Source of the DNA: Sphingomonadales bacterium
GTDB taxonomy: Bacteria; Pseudomonadota; Alphaproteobacteria; Sphingomonadales; Sphingomonadaceae
Direction of reading: 5' to 3'
Assembly (NCBI GenBank): GCA_025352685.1
Contig: JANXSN010000019.1
Coordinates: 28,641 to 92,640, forward strand
DNA: 64,000 nucleotides
The position numbers were made by a program, and so were the translations under genes. Shown here one piece after another: positions 28,383 through 39,641 of the stretch. The stretch's first letter is position 1. Each line of letters opens with the position of its first letter. Under the pieces are notes generated by a model. It saw only the letters and a program-made list of their open reading frames with translations, was not told the DNA's origin and did no database searches.

Positions 28383-28910
28383 TCAGTTGCTGTGTTGAGG
28401 AACGCTGAAGCGACCTGTGACGCGCCCGCCGGCACCGCCGATTACACCAGGAGCGGTCGTTGAAGAGCGTCCGTCTACAACCGACCGACCGCTGTTGAGA
28501 TCGATGACCAGCCGTCCGCCATGCAAGACATTGGATCCCTGGTTGAGCGTCACGCTACCAATCATTGTGATCAGGCGGCGGTTGAGATCATAGCTGGCAA
28601 ATTCACCGCTTGCGGTTTCGCTCGGGCTACGGACGGTGACGCCCCCCGAGGCGTCGAGGCGCTGCACCGTCGGGTTTCCTGCTGTTATCGCGCCGGTGTA
28701 GGAAACCGTTAGACGCGCAGCGTCGAGCGCCAGATTGCCCTGACGAACTTTCACGTTTCCGGCAAGCACGGCGCGATCAGCGCGGTCCTGCACTTCGATC
28801 CTATCTGCCTCGAAATCGACCGGAGCATTGGAATTGTGATTCTTGAGCGCCTGTCCCTCGGCAGGAACGGAAGCCAAAACGGCCAGAGCGAAGAGCGCTT
28901 TCGACATCAT
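28383..28910 (-). CDS. lptA: LPS transport periplasmic protein LptA (OstA-like)
   Basis: This 175-residue protein has a signal peptide (MMSKALFALAVLASVPAEGQA) and an OstA/LptA domain (PVDFEADRIEVQDRADRAVL, AGNVKVRQGNLALDAARLTV, GEFASYDLNRRLITMIGSV) that forms the periplasmic beta-bridge for LPS. Its start overlaps the lptC stop by 4 bases. The C-terminus ends in a Gly/Arg-rich tail. About 90 bases separate it from lptB. Confidence 0.9.
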   Translation of the reverse strand: MMSKALFALAVLASVPAEGQALKNHNSNAPVDFEADRIEVQDRADRAVLAGNVKVRQGNLALDAARLTVSYTGAITAGNPTVQRLDASGGVTVRSPSETASGEFASYDLNRRLITMIGSVTLNQGSNVLHGGRLVIDLNSGRSVVDGRSSTTAPGVIGGAGGRVTGRFSVPQHSN

Positions 28911-29554
28911 CTGCGCGCTCTGACCGCGCCTTGCACGATATGCAAGCGCGCGTGGCCGCCGAGCGTCACCACACGCGTATTCAGGTCCGCGCGGATGTAT
29001 CCCGCACTAAATGTACCGAGCGGCATTTGCCCTGCGACCGGGGACGTGCTCGACAGGAGGCGCGTGTGGAGGTCGGCGCCGACATTGCTGGTTGAAAGTT
29101 TGTACCCGTCCGCCGACTGGTAGGTCAGCGGACCGTTCACATCGAGCTTTTCTGAATCGAGGTTGTAGCGAGCCTGTGGGGCGATGATCTTGGCCAAGCC
29201 GGTGGTGCTCGCCAGTTCTGCCGACAGATCGCCGAGTTGCACGACAGGCACCCTTGACGTCGCCTGTACTGCCGTCCCTGCGTTCAGAACAAAGGCCTGC
29301 CCCTTGTCGTCCTGCCCCCGATATTGCGCCTGCGTCACACGCATGCGCTCTTTTGCCATCGCGACGCGGTCCTTTGACAGGACAAAACTTACTTCGGCCC
29401 GCTGGTTCAGCGGTGTGATCCCCAGGATCGCCGCCAACGCGCCGACAAAAGCGGGCAGTGCAACGCGCGCAATCCTGACGTTTCGGTCGTGGCTGCTACC
29501 CGGACGCGCCCAAAGCAGGCGTCGGTCGCGCTCAAGACCCGCGGCATCAGACAT
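28907..29554 (-). CDS. lptC: LPS export system protein LptC
   Basis: This 215-residue protein has a single N-terminal helix (VALPAFVGALAAILGITPL) and a periplasmic LptC domain (YNLDSEKLDVNGPLTYQSAD, LGTFSAGYIRADLNTRVVTL, GHARLHI). It connects the LptBFG transporter to LptA. The ATG at 29554 overlaps the end of the upstream exonuclease gene by 8 bases; the frame is open to 29716 but that part is antisense-like and unconserved. Confidence 0.88.
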   Translation of the reverse strand: MSDAAGLERDRRLLWARPGSSHDRNVRIARVALPAFVGALAAILGITPLNQRAEVSFVLSKDRVAMAKERMRVTQAQYRGQDDKGQAFVLNAGTAVQATSRVPVVQLGDLSAELASTTGLAKIIAPQARYNLDSEKLDVNGPLTYQSADGYKLSTSNVGADLHTRLLSSTSPVAGQMPLGTFSAGYIRADLNTRVVTLGGHARLHIVQGAVRARR

Positions 29555-30164
29555 GTGCGAAAATATCAATCTCTGGCCATCCCGCCAGATCGAGACGCGC
29601 ACGATGTGGCAAGAAGTCGAAACAGGCCTGTGCCAATGCCGTACGACCTTCACGTGCCAGTCGCACGTCAAGCTCATCGCGCAACCGGTGAAGATAACGC
29701 ACGTCGGACGCGGCATATTCCTTTTGAGCGTCGGTCAGCACGGGGGATCCCCAATCCGATGACTGCTGCGCCTTCGACAATTCCGTGCCAAGTAATTCGC
29801 GGACGATTTCCTTCAGGCCATGCCGGTCGGTGTAGGTGCGCACCAGCCGTGAGGCAATCTTCGTGCAATAGGCGGGGCCGGCGACGATGCCGAGATAGGC
29901 TTCGATCGAGGCCAGATCGAATCGAGCGAAGTGATAGAGTTTCAGCCGCGTCGAATCGGTGAGGACCGCGCGCAGGTTTGGCGCGGCATAGTCGCTGTCG
30001 GCCGCAAAGCGCACGAGATGTTCGTCGCTTTGTCCGTCAGATATCTGCACGACACACAATCGATCGCGACCCGGGTGCAGGCCCATCGTCTCGGTATCGA
30101 TCGCGACGGGACCCGGGCGGAGCACACCGGCAGGTAAATCTTCTTCGTGCAGATAAACGGTCAA
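29547..30164 (-). CDS. Ribonuclease D-like 3'-5' exonuclease
   Basis: This 205-residue DEDD-family exonuclease has Exo I VAIDTETMGLHPG, Exo II LYHFARFDLASIEAYLG, and Exo III with YAASDVRYLHRLRDEL (Tyr and Asp). It has only the catalytic domain, with no HRDC domain, so it is shorter than E. coli RNase D (~375 residues); short versions are common in alphaproteobacteria. The TTG at 30164 fits the family start (TVYLHEEDLP). An inverted repeat lies just upstream (30185-30215). Confidence 0.88.
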   Translation of the reverse strand: MTVYLHEEDLPAGVLRPGPVAIDTETMGLHPGRDRLCVVQISDGQSDEHLVRFAADSDYAAPNLRAVLTDSTRLKLYHFARFDLASIEAYLGIVAGPAYCTKIASRLVRTYTDRHGLKEIVRELLGTELSKAQQSSDWGSPVLTDAQKEYAASDVRYLHRLRDELDVRLAREGRTALAQACFDFLPHRARLDLAGWPEIDIFAHV

Positions 30165-30764
30165 GCGGGCTCTCCGGTGTGGCTGCGGACGGCATTGCAT
30201 TGCCAAGCCGTCCGCTGCAAGTTTTGCGCGATGCAAAGCAGGCGACAAGCGTCGCCCCAAGCCTGTCGCGAGACTGCGATGGCAATCCACCGCCAAATCC
30301 CGGGCTGCCGTACGCGTCGCGCGCTGTCCTGCCGCGTTGCCCTCTCAGTTTGTTCTTCGTGGCTTAGATCGAGAAGAACGAAGCACGCCAATCCTGCCAA
30401 GCGACGGATCGCCCCCAAAGCCAATGCCAATGGCGGGTGCGACCCATCGCCCACGGTGTCGGCATCGCGGCGGTCGGTATTGCCGGCGGGTTTTGTGTTG
30501 TTGTTGCGCTCGTCCGAGCCGACGCTCGTGGTTGATCGTCGCACTGCGGCGTACTCAAAAGAGCGCGTCCAGGACGGTCTGGAACCATTCTGGGCTCGGC
30601 CGCTAACCGGAACGGCTAAAACCGCTCGCAGCCTGGGCAATTTTGCATTATGGCGACAAGATGGCGCTTAGCGATTCGCGCCTGAAAAAGCTGAGCTCGT
30701 CGTCCTGGGCATGGGTTTTTTGTGATGAGACAGGCGGGCGAGTTACAGGAATACGGATCTAGGC
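30165..30764. other. 600-base intergenic region, no supportable gene
   Basis: Between rnd and the cold-shock gene lie several overlapping frames of 70-170 codons on both strands, none with a recognisable domain. One plus frame gives a short hydrophobic stretch (GIAAVGIAGGFCVVVALV) without a clear start, possibly a remnant of a small membrane protein. A 9-bp inverted repeat is at 30185-30215. The end of the region before 30765 should hold the cold-shock promoter and 5' untranslated region. Confidence 0.5.
30185..30215 (-). repeat. 9-bp inverted repeat upstream of the rnd-like gene
   Basis: Arms GCGGACGGC (30185-30193) and GCCGTCCGC (30207-30215) flank 13 bases, 20 bases upstream of the TTG start at 30164. 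It could be an operator or a 5' UTR hairpin. Confidence 0.5.
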
Positions 30765-31574
30765 ATGAGTTTCGACAAGGGACGCCGCGGCGATCGCGGC
30801 GGGCGCGGACGCGATAAGTTCGGTGATGACAACTTCGGCGGTGGCAGCAGCACTTATGGCGGCGGCGGGGACCGTTTAGGTGGCGGCGGTGGCGGCTTCA
30901 ACAGCGGCGGCGGTGACCGCTTCGGCAGCGGCGGCGGCGGCGGCGGCGGGTTTCGCAGCGGCGGCGGAAGCGGTGGCGGTGGCTTTGCAGGGGGCGGCGG
31001 TGCGCCACGCGGTGGCATGCCCGCCCAAGTCGTCGGCGAGGGCACGGGTGTCGTCAAATTCTTTAATGCGCAAAAGGGTTTTGGCTTCGTCGTCCGTGAC
31101 GATGGCGGCGAGGATGTATTCGTGCACATTTCTGCTGTCGAGCAGGCCGGCCTCGTCGGGCTTGCTGAGGGTCAGCCGATGGGTTTCACACTTGTCGACC
31201 GTGGGGGCCGCATTTCAGCGACCGAGCTGAAGATTGATGGCGAGCCAATGCCCGTCACTGACCGCGCCCCTCCGCGCGATCGTGACGACGCCCCTCGTGG
31301 CGCTCCTGCTGGTGGTGGCTATGGCGGGGCCGGTGGCGCGCCCCAGCGCACGTTGACCGGCGAAAAAGCCAGCGGCACGGTAAAGTTCTTTAACGCGATG
31401 AAAGGCTTCGGCTTCATTCAGCGTGATGACGGACAGCCCGATGCATTTGTCCATATCTCGGCGGTGGAACGCGCTGGCATGACCACGCTGAACGAAGGCG
31501 ATCGCTTGTTGTTCGAACTCGAGGTTGATCGCCGCGGCAAGCATGCTGCGGTAAATCTTGCCCCTGGCGAATAG
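30765..31574 (+). CDS. Cold-shock protein with two CSDs and a glycine-rich N-terminus
   Basis: This 269-residue protein has a ~90-residue Gly/Arg-rich region (RGG-like) and two cold-shock domains, at about residues 94-157 and 203-266. Both domains carry RNP1 (KGFGFV, KGFGFI) and RNP2-like (VFVHIS, AFVHIS) motifs that bind single-stranded RNA or DNA. A Gly/Pro-rich linker joins them. Double-CSD proteins with such an N-terminus are typical of sphingomonads and related alphaproteobacteria and probably act as RNA chaperones. A strong hairpin follows the stop. Confidence 0.93.
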   Translation: MSFDKGRRGDRGGRGRDKFGDDNFGGGSSTYGGGGDRLGGGGGGFNSGGGDRFGSGGGGGGGFRSGGGSGGGGFAGGGGAPRGGMPAQVVGEGTGVVKFFNAQKGFGFVVRDDGGEDVFVHISAVEQAGLVGLAEGQPMGFTLVDRGGRISATELKIDGEPMPVTDRAPPRDRDDAPRGAPAGGGYGGAGGAPQRTLTGEKASGTVKFFNAMKGFGFIQRDDGQPDAFVHISAVERAGMTTLNEGDRLLFELEVDRRGKHAAVNLAPGE

Positions 31575-31582
31575 GATTTAAT

Positions 31583-31611
31583 GTGCCGCCCCGGCTCTGC
31601 CGGGGCGGCAC
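31583..31611. terminator. Bidirectional terminator hairpin, 12-bp stem
   Basis: Arms GTGCCGCCCCGG and CCGGGGCGGCAC pair perfectly around a 5-base loop between two convergent genes (cold-shock protein and helicase stops). There is no T-run on either side, so its termination efficiency is uncertain. Confidence 0.6.
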
Positions 31612-31613
31612 GA

Positions 31614-34037
31614 TCACGGCGACATCGCTTCTCTGGCAAGCGCGTCAGCCTCAATTAGCAGGGCGTCATCTGCGGTCCCTTGAGGCACGCTTTCGCGCCC
31701 GATCATAACGAGCACCGGCACCGCCAGCGGAGTCACTCGCGGCACGTCGACGTGGAGGATTGTACCCTGAGCCCGGTCCAGCAGCGCAGCCAATCGCCCG
31801 ACATCTGTCATCTTCGTGCGTGCGTCGTCCCAGGCTGCCTTCAACAACAAATGATCAGGCTCATATCGGCGTAATACGTCGTAGATCAGATCGGTCGAAA
31901 AGGTAACTTGCTTGCCGGTTTTACGCTTACCGGGGTGTTGGCGTTCGACGAGGCCGCCGATCACTGCGACTTCACGAAACGCGCGTTTCAAGAGGTGCGA
32001 TCCCTGCACCCAATCGTTGAATTCGTCCCTCAGGATATCAACTGAGAACAAGGGTCGCGGATCGCTGACTGGCTCCAAGGAAAAGGTGGCCAGCGCATAG
32101 TCGTTCGCCACGAAACCGAGCGGTTTCAGCCCCAGTCGCTCCATCCGGCTCGTTAACAGCATTCCGAGTGACTGATGCGCATTCCACCCCTCGAACGGAT
32201 AGGCGACCATATAATGCTTGCCATCGCGCGGAAATGTTTCGACGAGCAGCTCCCCCGGCGCGGGCAGTCGTGATCGTCGCCCCTGCATCTCCAGCCATTC
32301 GCGCACGTCGGGTGGAAAGCGGGACCATTCGAGCGGATCGTGCAGCAATTGGCGCACACGCTCGGCGAGCCGGGTCGACAACGGCATCCGCGCGCCCCCA
32401 TAGCTCGGGATGCGCGCAGGCCGACTGGTCGCGCGGACGATCACATCCTCCGTTTCGATCCGCTCAACCTCAAGGCTGACTCCCGAGAAAAAAAATGTAT
32501 CCTTGACCGACAAACTGGCCGCGAACCCTTCTTCGACCCGCCCCAGTTTGCGACCGTTCTTGAACCGTACGGTCAACATCGCCGCCTCGACGATGATGCC
32601 GGCGTTCATTCGGTGCTGCTGCATCACTCGGGGATGGGTAATACGCCACGTACCATCCGCCCCACGGACAAGCCGGCGGAAACGATCATAAGCGCGCAGC
32701 GCGTACCCACCGGTCGCAATGAAATCGAGCACGCTCGAGAACATTTCGGCATCGAGCCCGCTGTACGGCAGCGCCGCCTGCACCTCGGCCAGCATCTCGC
32801 GCTCGTCGAACGGCGCTGCACAGGCGCACGCCATGACGTGCTGAGCGAGGACATCGAGCGACCCGCTGCGAAAAATATCCGAATCGAGCTCGCCTGCCTC
32901 GACAGCATCCAGCGCTGCACGCGCCTCCAAATATTCAAAGCGGTTGCCCGGCACGATCATCGCCTCGGACGGCTCGTCGAGCCGGTGGTTGGCGCGGCCT
33001 ATACGCTGGAGCAGCCGCGACGATCCCTTGGGTGCGCCCATCTGAATCACGCAATCGACGCTGCCCCAGTCGACACCGAGATCAAGGCTCGACGTGCAAA
33101 CCAACGCACGTAGTCGGCCGTCGCCCATGGCCGCCTCGACACGGCGGCGCGCCTCGATATCAAGACTGCCGTGGTGAATGCCAATGGGCAGCTGCCCGAC
33201 ATTTTGCTTCCACAAATCCTGAAAGATCAGCTCGGCGAGCGCGCGCGTGTTGCAGAAAATAAGCGTGGTCGCGTGCGCTTCGATCTCCTGCATGACCTGT
33301 GGTGCTGCGTACCGGCCCGAATGCCCCGCCCACGGGACGCGTCCCAGAGGTAACAGCACTGAAATCTTCGGGTCGGCGCCTGCCTCTCCCCGAACCAGCT
33401 TGACCGCATCAATGTCGCCATTGGGGGCCAACCACGCCCGATACATATCGGGATCGGCGACAGTCGCCGACAGCGCGACGCGTCGCAAATCCGGATTGAT
33501 CGAAGCAAGCCGCGCTAGGCACAGCGAAAGCAGATCGCCTCGCTTCCCGGTCGCAAAAGCATGGACCTCGTCGATCACCACGGTTTTCAGCGCGCTAAAT
33601 ATCCGGCGTGAGTCAGGGTAGCTGAGTAACAGACTGAGTGACTCCGGTGTCGTCAGCAAGATATGCGGCGGCTTCTCACGCTGGCGCTTCTTGCGGTCCG
33701 AAGGCGTGTCACCGGTGCGCGTTTCCACCCTGATGTCGAGCTTCATTTCCTCAATCGGCGCAAGCAGATTGCGCTGGATATCAACGGCAAGGGCCTTGAG
33801 GGGAGAGATGTAAAGGGTGTGCAGGCCGTCCGTCGGCGTCTCGATGAGTTCGGCCAACGTGGGCAAAAACCCCGAGAGCGTCTTGCCCGAACCGGTCGGC
33901 GCCACCAGCAGCGCGTGCTGCCCAGCGCGCGCGGCCGCCAACATATCGAACTGATGTCGCCTTGGCACCCAATCCTTGGCCCTGAACCAGGCGTGCAACA
34001 CATCAGGCAGTTGGGAATCGGCGGGCATCGCATCCAT
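31614..34037 (-). CDS. Ligase-associated DNA damage response DEXH-box helicase (Lhr-like)
   Basis: The protein has 807 residues from the ATG at 34037 (in-frame ATG also at 34028). It is an Lhr-type superfamily 2 helicase with motif I APTGSGKT (47-53), motif II DEVH (156-159), SALSAT-type ALSATV, the motif VI region QRIGRANHRLDE, and a large C-terminal region ending in an Lhr C-terminal domain. In many bacteria it is encoded with an ATP-dependent DNA ligase, an exonuclease and a phosphoesterase. Here only the exonuclease is present, divergently, with the two start codons 9 bases apart. The upstream extension to 34094 is rejected because it overlaps the exonuclease start. Confidence 0.9.
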   Translation of the reverse strand: MDAMPADSQLPDVLHAWFRAKDWVPRRHQFDMLAAARAGQHALLVAPTGSGKTLSGFLPTLAELIETPTDGLHTLYISPLKALAVDIQRNLLAPIEEMKLDIRVETRTGDTPSDRKKRQREKPPHILLTTPESLSLLLSYPDSRRIFSALKTVVIDEVHAFATGKRGDLLSLCLARLASINPDLRRVALSATVADPDMYRAWLAPNGDIDAVKLVRGEAGADPKISVLLPLGRVPWAGHSGRYAAPQVMQEIEAHATTLIFCNTRALAELIFQDLWKQNVGQLPIGIHHGSLDIEARRRVEAAMGDGRLRALVCTSSLDLGVDWGSVDCVIQMGAPKGSSRLLQRIGRANHRLDEPSEAMIVPGNRFEYLEARAALDAVEAGELDSDIFRSGSLDVLAQHVMACACAAPFDEREMLAEVQAALPYSGLDAEMFSSVLDFIATGGYALRAYDRFRRLVRGADGTWRITHPRVMQQHRMNAGIIVEAAMLTVRFKNGRKLGRVEEGFAASLSVKDTFFFSGVSLEVERIETEDVIVRATSRPARIPSYGGARMPLSTRLAERVRQLLHDPLEWSRFPPDVREWLEMQGRRSRLPAPGELLVETFPRDGKHYMVAYPFEGWNAHQSLGMLLTSRMERLGLKPLGFVANDYALATFSLEPVSDPRPLFSVDILRDEFNDWVQGSHLLKRAFREVAVIGGLVERQHPGKRKTGKQVTFSTDLIYDVLRRYEPDHLLLKAAWDDARTKMTDVGRLAALLDRAQGTILHVDVPRVTPLAVPVLVMIGRESVPQGTADDALLIEADALAREAMSP

Positions 34038-34046
34038 ATAAGCACG

Positions 34047-35048
34047 ATGACACGCCTCGGCTCCTGGATCGAACCCCATCCGCACGGTATCCATATTCCG
34101 TCAGCAGATGTCTGGATTGACCCGTCTCGTCCGGTAGAACGCGCGCTCGTCACACACGGCCATGCCGATCACGCACGCGGTGGGCATGGCCTTGTTTGGG
34201 CGACGCCGGAAACGCTCGCGATCATGAACGCGCGTTACGGCGAACAGCGGGGCGGCGTTGCCGTCCCCTATGGCCACAGCGTAAATCTAGGCGACGTAAA
34301 GGCGACATTCCTACCGGCGGGGCACGTCTTGGGCTCGGCACAGATCCTGCTCGAACACGCCGGCGAACGAGTCATTGTCTCGGGCGATTACAAGCGCAGG
34401 CCCGATCCGACGTGTGCACCATTTGAGGTCGCGCCCTGCGACATCTTCATTACCGAGGCGACTTTCGGCTTGCCGGTTTTTCGCCACCCAGAGACGCGCA
34501 ACGAACTGCAAAAGCTGCTCGATGCGCTCTCCGCGGAACCCGAACGGTGCGTCCTGGTTGGCGCTTACGCACTAGGAAAGGCACAGCGTGTGATCGCCGA
34601 ACTGCGCGCGATGGGCCATCATGCCCCGATCTTTATCCATGGGGCGATGCAGAAACTGTGCGATCTCTACGCCGAATGGGGCGTTGCTCTTGGCGAGCTG
34701 CGCCCCGCTCTGGTTGCGTCCAAGGAAGAAATGCGCGGGGCGATCGTCGTGGCGCCACCTTCAGCGCTGGGCGACCGCTGGTCGCGCCGCTTGCCCGATC
34801 CGATTACCGCGATGGCCAGTGGCTGGATGCGCGTGCGCCAACGCGCAGTGCAGCGCGGCGTCGAACTCCCCCTCGTCTTGTCCGACCACGCCGATTGGGA
34901 CGAACTAACCGCCACGATCCGTGAAATTGCGCCGAAGGAAGTCTGGGTCACCCACGGCCGCGAAGACGCACTGCTCCACTGGTGCCATCTTCATCAGATC
35001 AAGGCGCGCGCGCTGGACCTGGTCGGGTATGAAGATGAGGACGACTGA
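34047..35048 (+). CDS. Ligase-associated DNA exonuclease (metallo-beta-lactamase fold)
   Basis: This 333-residue protein has the metallo-beta-lactamase motif HGHADH (H37-H39-D41-H42), a [13 protein letters not shown] segment typical of the beta-CASP/SNM1 group, a [10 protein letters not shown] region and the later [10 protein letters not shown] and VTHGRED motifs. It belongs to the ligase-associated exonuclease family implicated in DNA repair. The ATG at 34047 lies 9 bases from the divergent helicase start, so promoters must lie inside the neighbouring coding sequence. The frame is open back to 33663, inside the helicase gene, and is rejected there. Confidence 0.9.
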   Translation: MTRLGSWIEPHPHGIHIPSADVWIDPSRPVERALVTHGHADHARGGHGLVWATPETLAIMNARYGEQRGGVAVPYGHSVNLGDVKATFLPAGHVLGSAQILLEHAGERVIVSGDYKRRPDPTCAPFEVAPCDIFITEATFGLPVFRHPETRNELQKLLDALSAEPERCVLVGAYALGKAQRVIAELRAMGHHAPIFIHGAMQKLCDLYAEWGVALGELRPALVASKEEMRGAIVVAPPSALGDRWSRRLPDPITAMASGWMRVRQRAVQRGVELPLVLSDHADWDELTATIREIAPKEVWVTHGREDALLHWCHLHQIKARALDLVGYEDEDD

Positions 35049-35116
35049 CTTTCGCTCTGCGCCCCCGGTTGCTAGGACGAACTCGACTCATTGATTATCG
35101 AGCAGGGGAAACCGCC

Positions 35117-37792
<2,676 letters not shown>

Positions 37793-37983
37793 AGGCGTCG
37801 ACATCGGTCGCAGGGCACATCCGGGACAAGCCGGATAATCGGGGTCTGTTAGGCGCGCCGGCCTGCGTCACTGGACCCGCCTTCATCGATCGCTATTCAC
37901 AACCCGGCGACGGGACTACGCTGGCATGGTGGATCACGAGGGCACCCACGAATCCGAACGGCGCGGCATAACGCGCCTGAAAC

Positions 37984-38199
37984 TCAGTCAGACTTTTGCA
38001 AGCTGCTCAGTGTATTTCCCATTTGGCGCAGCTGCTCGTCATCTACGGGAGCGCCGCTGACGTCAGTGGCGGTCGCGTTATTGCCCGCCGCGCCCGGGGC
38101 TCCGCCGAACATGTCGATGACTTGCCAGCAAACGACCATGACAAACGCCAGTGCCCACCAGCGGTTACCGAAGATCCTTCGAGATGTGAACGGCCACAT
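37984..38199 (-). CDS. Small membrane protein, unknown
   Basis: This 71-residue ORF has one membrane helix (WWALAFVMVVCWQVIDMFGG) after a basic MWPFTSRRIFGNRW start, then a polar tail (DDEQLRQMGNTLSSLQKSD). The positive-inside start and good helix support a real inner-membrane protein. No family is recognised. It is convergent with acnA, 191 bases away. Confidence 0.55.
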   Translation of the reverse strand: MWPFTSRRIFGNRWWALAFVMVVCWQVIDMFGGAPGAAGNNATATDVSGAPVDDEQLRQMGNTLSSLQKSD

Positions 38200-38624
38200 C
38201 GCAAAAGCTATGCCACACGAGCGTTAACAGTTTTGTATTGGCGGCGAGCCAAAGGATCGAATTGGGTACGATCAACGGCTGGTCGAAAGAGTCGCCGCAC
38301 CGGACACGGTTGACCCCAGCGATGGCAGAGTTGCGCTGGTTGATCTCGCAATCGTGATCGAGCCAATCTTCCAGGCACCACAACCAAAGCTGGCGCGACA
38401 ACGAAAACCCTTCGAAGTCACATCACAGGTATCGACGTCAAATCATGCGCCGGTCATGCGCCAGTCATGCGCGCGCAGGATCGCCAATCCGTTGAAACCA
38501 AGCCACATCGCTTGGCGCTCGTCGGATCACGCGTCCGCGCAGAATTTTAGCTGGCCTTTGACACCGACCCCAACACGAGGAGGGGGAAGTCCAGCGTCGC
38601 GCCCCGCTTTAAGACAGGCGTGAT
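38200..38624. other. 425-base intergenic region, no supportable gene
   Basis: Short frames on both strands lack recognisable features. A minus-strand 78-codon frame (38165-38401) ends in a hydrophobic stretch but is not convincing. A short imperfect repeat, three copies of about TCATGCGCC, lies at 38442-38473. Confidence 0.5.
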
Positions 38625-39167
38625 CTACCGCGCTTTTTTGTTCGCTTGCAGCGCCCGCACGGCGGTCAGCGTGCCGGTGATATGGCCGTCAGGCTTCATT
38701 TCGGACAGGACGTAGGCAATCTTGCCGTTCTTGCCGATGACGAAGGACGTACGGTTGGAACGGCCCATCAGCGGTAATTTCACGTCGTAGTCGGCAATCA
38801 TCTGGGCGCTCGCGACCGCAACCGGGAATTTGCTGCGGCAAGCCTCTGTCGAAAAGCGCTGAAGCTTTTCGATCGGGTCGGCGGCAACGCCGACCAATGT
38901 CGCACCCGCCTTGTGGAACGACTCACTGGCATCGGCAAACGCCTTGGTCTCGATCGTGCAGCCGCTAGTGAATGCCGCCGGGAAGAAATAGAGTACGACC
39001 GGCCCCTTTTTGAGCGATTGCGCCAGCGAAAACTGGAAAGTCTTGCCCGCCATCGCCCCTTGGGTCGAGAAATCTGGGGCAGTTGCGCCGACCGGAAGAG
39101 CCGCCAGTGCCGGGGCGCTCGCGGCAATAGTAGCCGCTGCGACAACGGCGAATGCAAAACGTGACAT
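38625..39167 (-). CDS. Exported peroxiredoxin (AhpC/TSA, BCP-like)
   Basis: This 180-residue peroxiredoxin has a signal peptide (MSRFAFAVVAAATIAASAPALA) and the thioredoxin-fold active site FFPAAFTSGCTIET with peroxidatic C70; C110 in STEACRSKF may be the resolving cysteine. It reduces peroxides in the periplasm. The ATG at 39167 follows AGGAGA seven bases upstream. The PxxxTxxC Thr is present as T67. Confidence 0.9.
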   Translation of the reverse strand: MSRFAFAVVAAATIAASAPALAALPVGATAPDFSTQGAMAGKTFQFSLAQSLKKGPVVLYFFPAAFTSGCTIETKAFADASESFHKAGATLVGVAADPIEKLQRFSTEACRSKFPVAVASAQMIADYDVKLPLMGRSNRTSFVIGKNGKIAYVLSEMKPDGHITGTLTAVRALQANKKAR

Positions 39168-39641
39168 AAGAGTATCTCCTGAAACTGGCCGAACGCTTAG
39201 CGCGAACGCGAACCGCCACCAAGTCCTCAACTATCCACGCCCAATGACGTTAAGTGGACGTGTGTGGTGAACGTCCCAAACCAACGCAATCCCAGTGCGG
39301 AACACAGCGCCTGTCCGCACGGACTGGTGCGCCATGGCGCACTCCCGGCAATCCAGCAACATGGTTGCCGAAATGATAACCCTTATGATGGTGGTCGCCA
39401 CCTCTGCCGCCAACAGCGGACCGACTACCCACGTGGAGGCCCGTGCGACGGCAACAATCCAGCGAGGCATTGTTCTTAAAAGCGGGACGACGACGCCAAC
39501 TGCCTCCGATGTCACACCGGTCCCTCAAAGGCCGCGTGATTGCATCCCCGCAAGCAAGAGCGCGTCCGATTGTCGCCTGATTGTCTACGATCTTCCGTGA
39601 AACGGTGGACTTAATGGTTCCGACGCCCCACATCGCATCGC
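39168..39641. other. 474-base intergenic region, no supportable gene
   Basis: Between the peroxiredoxin and the ABC exporter are overlapping frames on both strands. One minus frame gives a His/Gly-rich segment (GGDHHHKGYHFGNHVAGLPG) that recalls small exported His-rich proteins, but without a start, signal peptide or family match. I cannot support a gene. The region should contain both the peroxiredoxin and the exporter promoters. Confidence 0.45.

Noticed and set aside
38165..38401. Minus-strand frame of 78 codons next to the small membrane protein
   Set aside because: No domain, weak start, and it overlaps the start of the better-supported ORF at 37984-38199.
38442..38473. Short tandem repeat of about TCATGCGCC, considered as a CRISPR or regulatory array
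   Set aside because: There are only three imperfect ~11-base copies with no spacers. No CRISPR array or cas gene was seen anywhere in the window.
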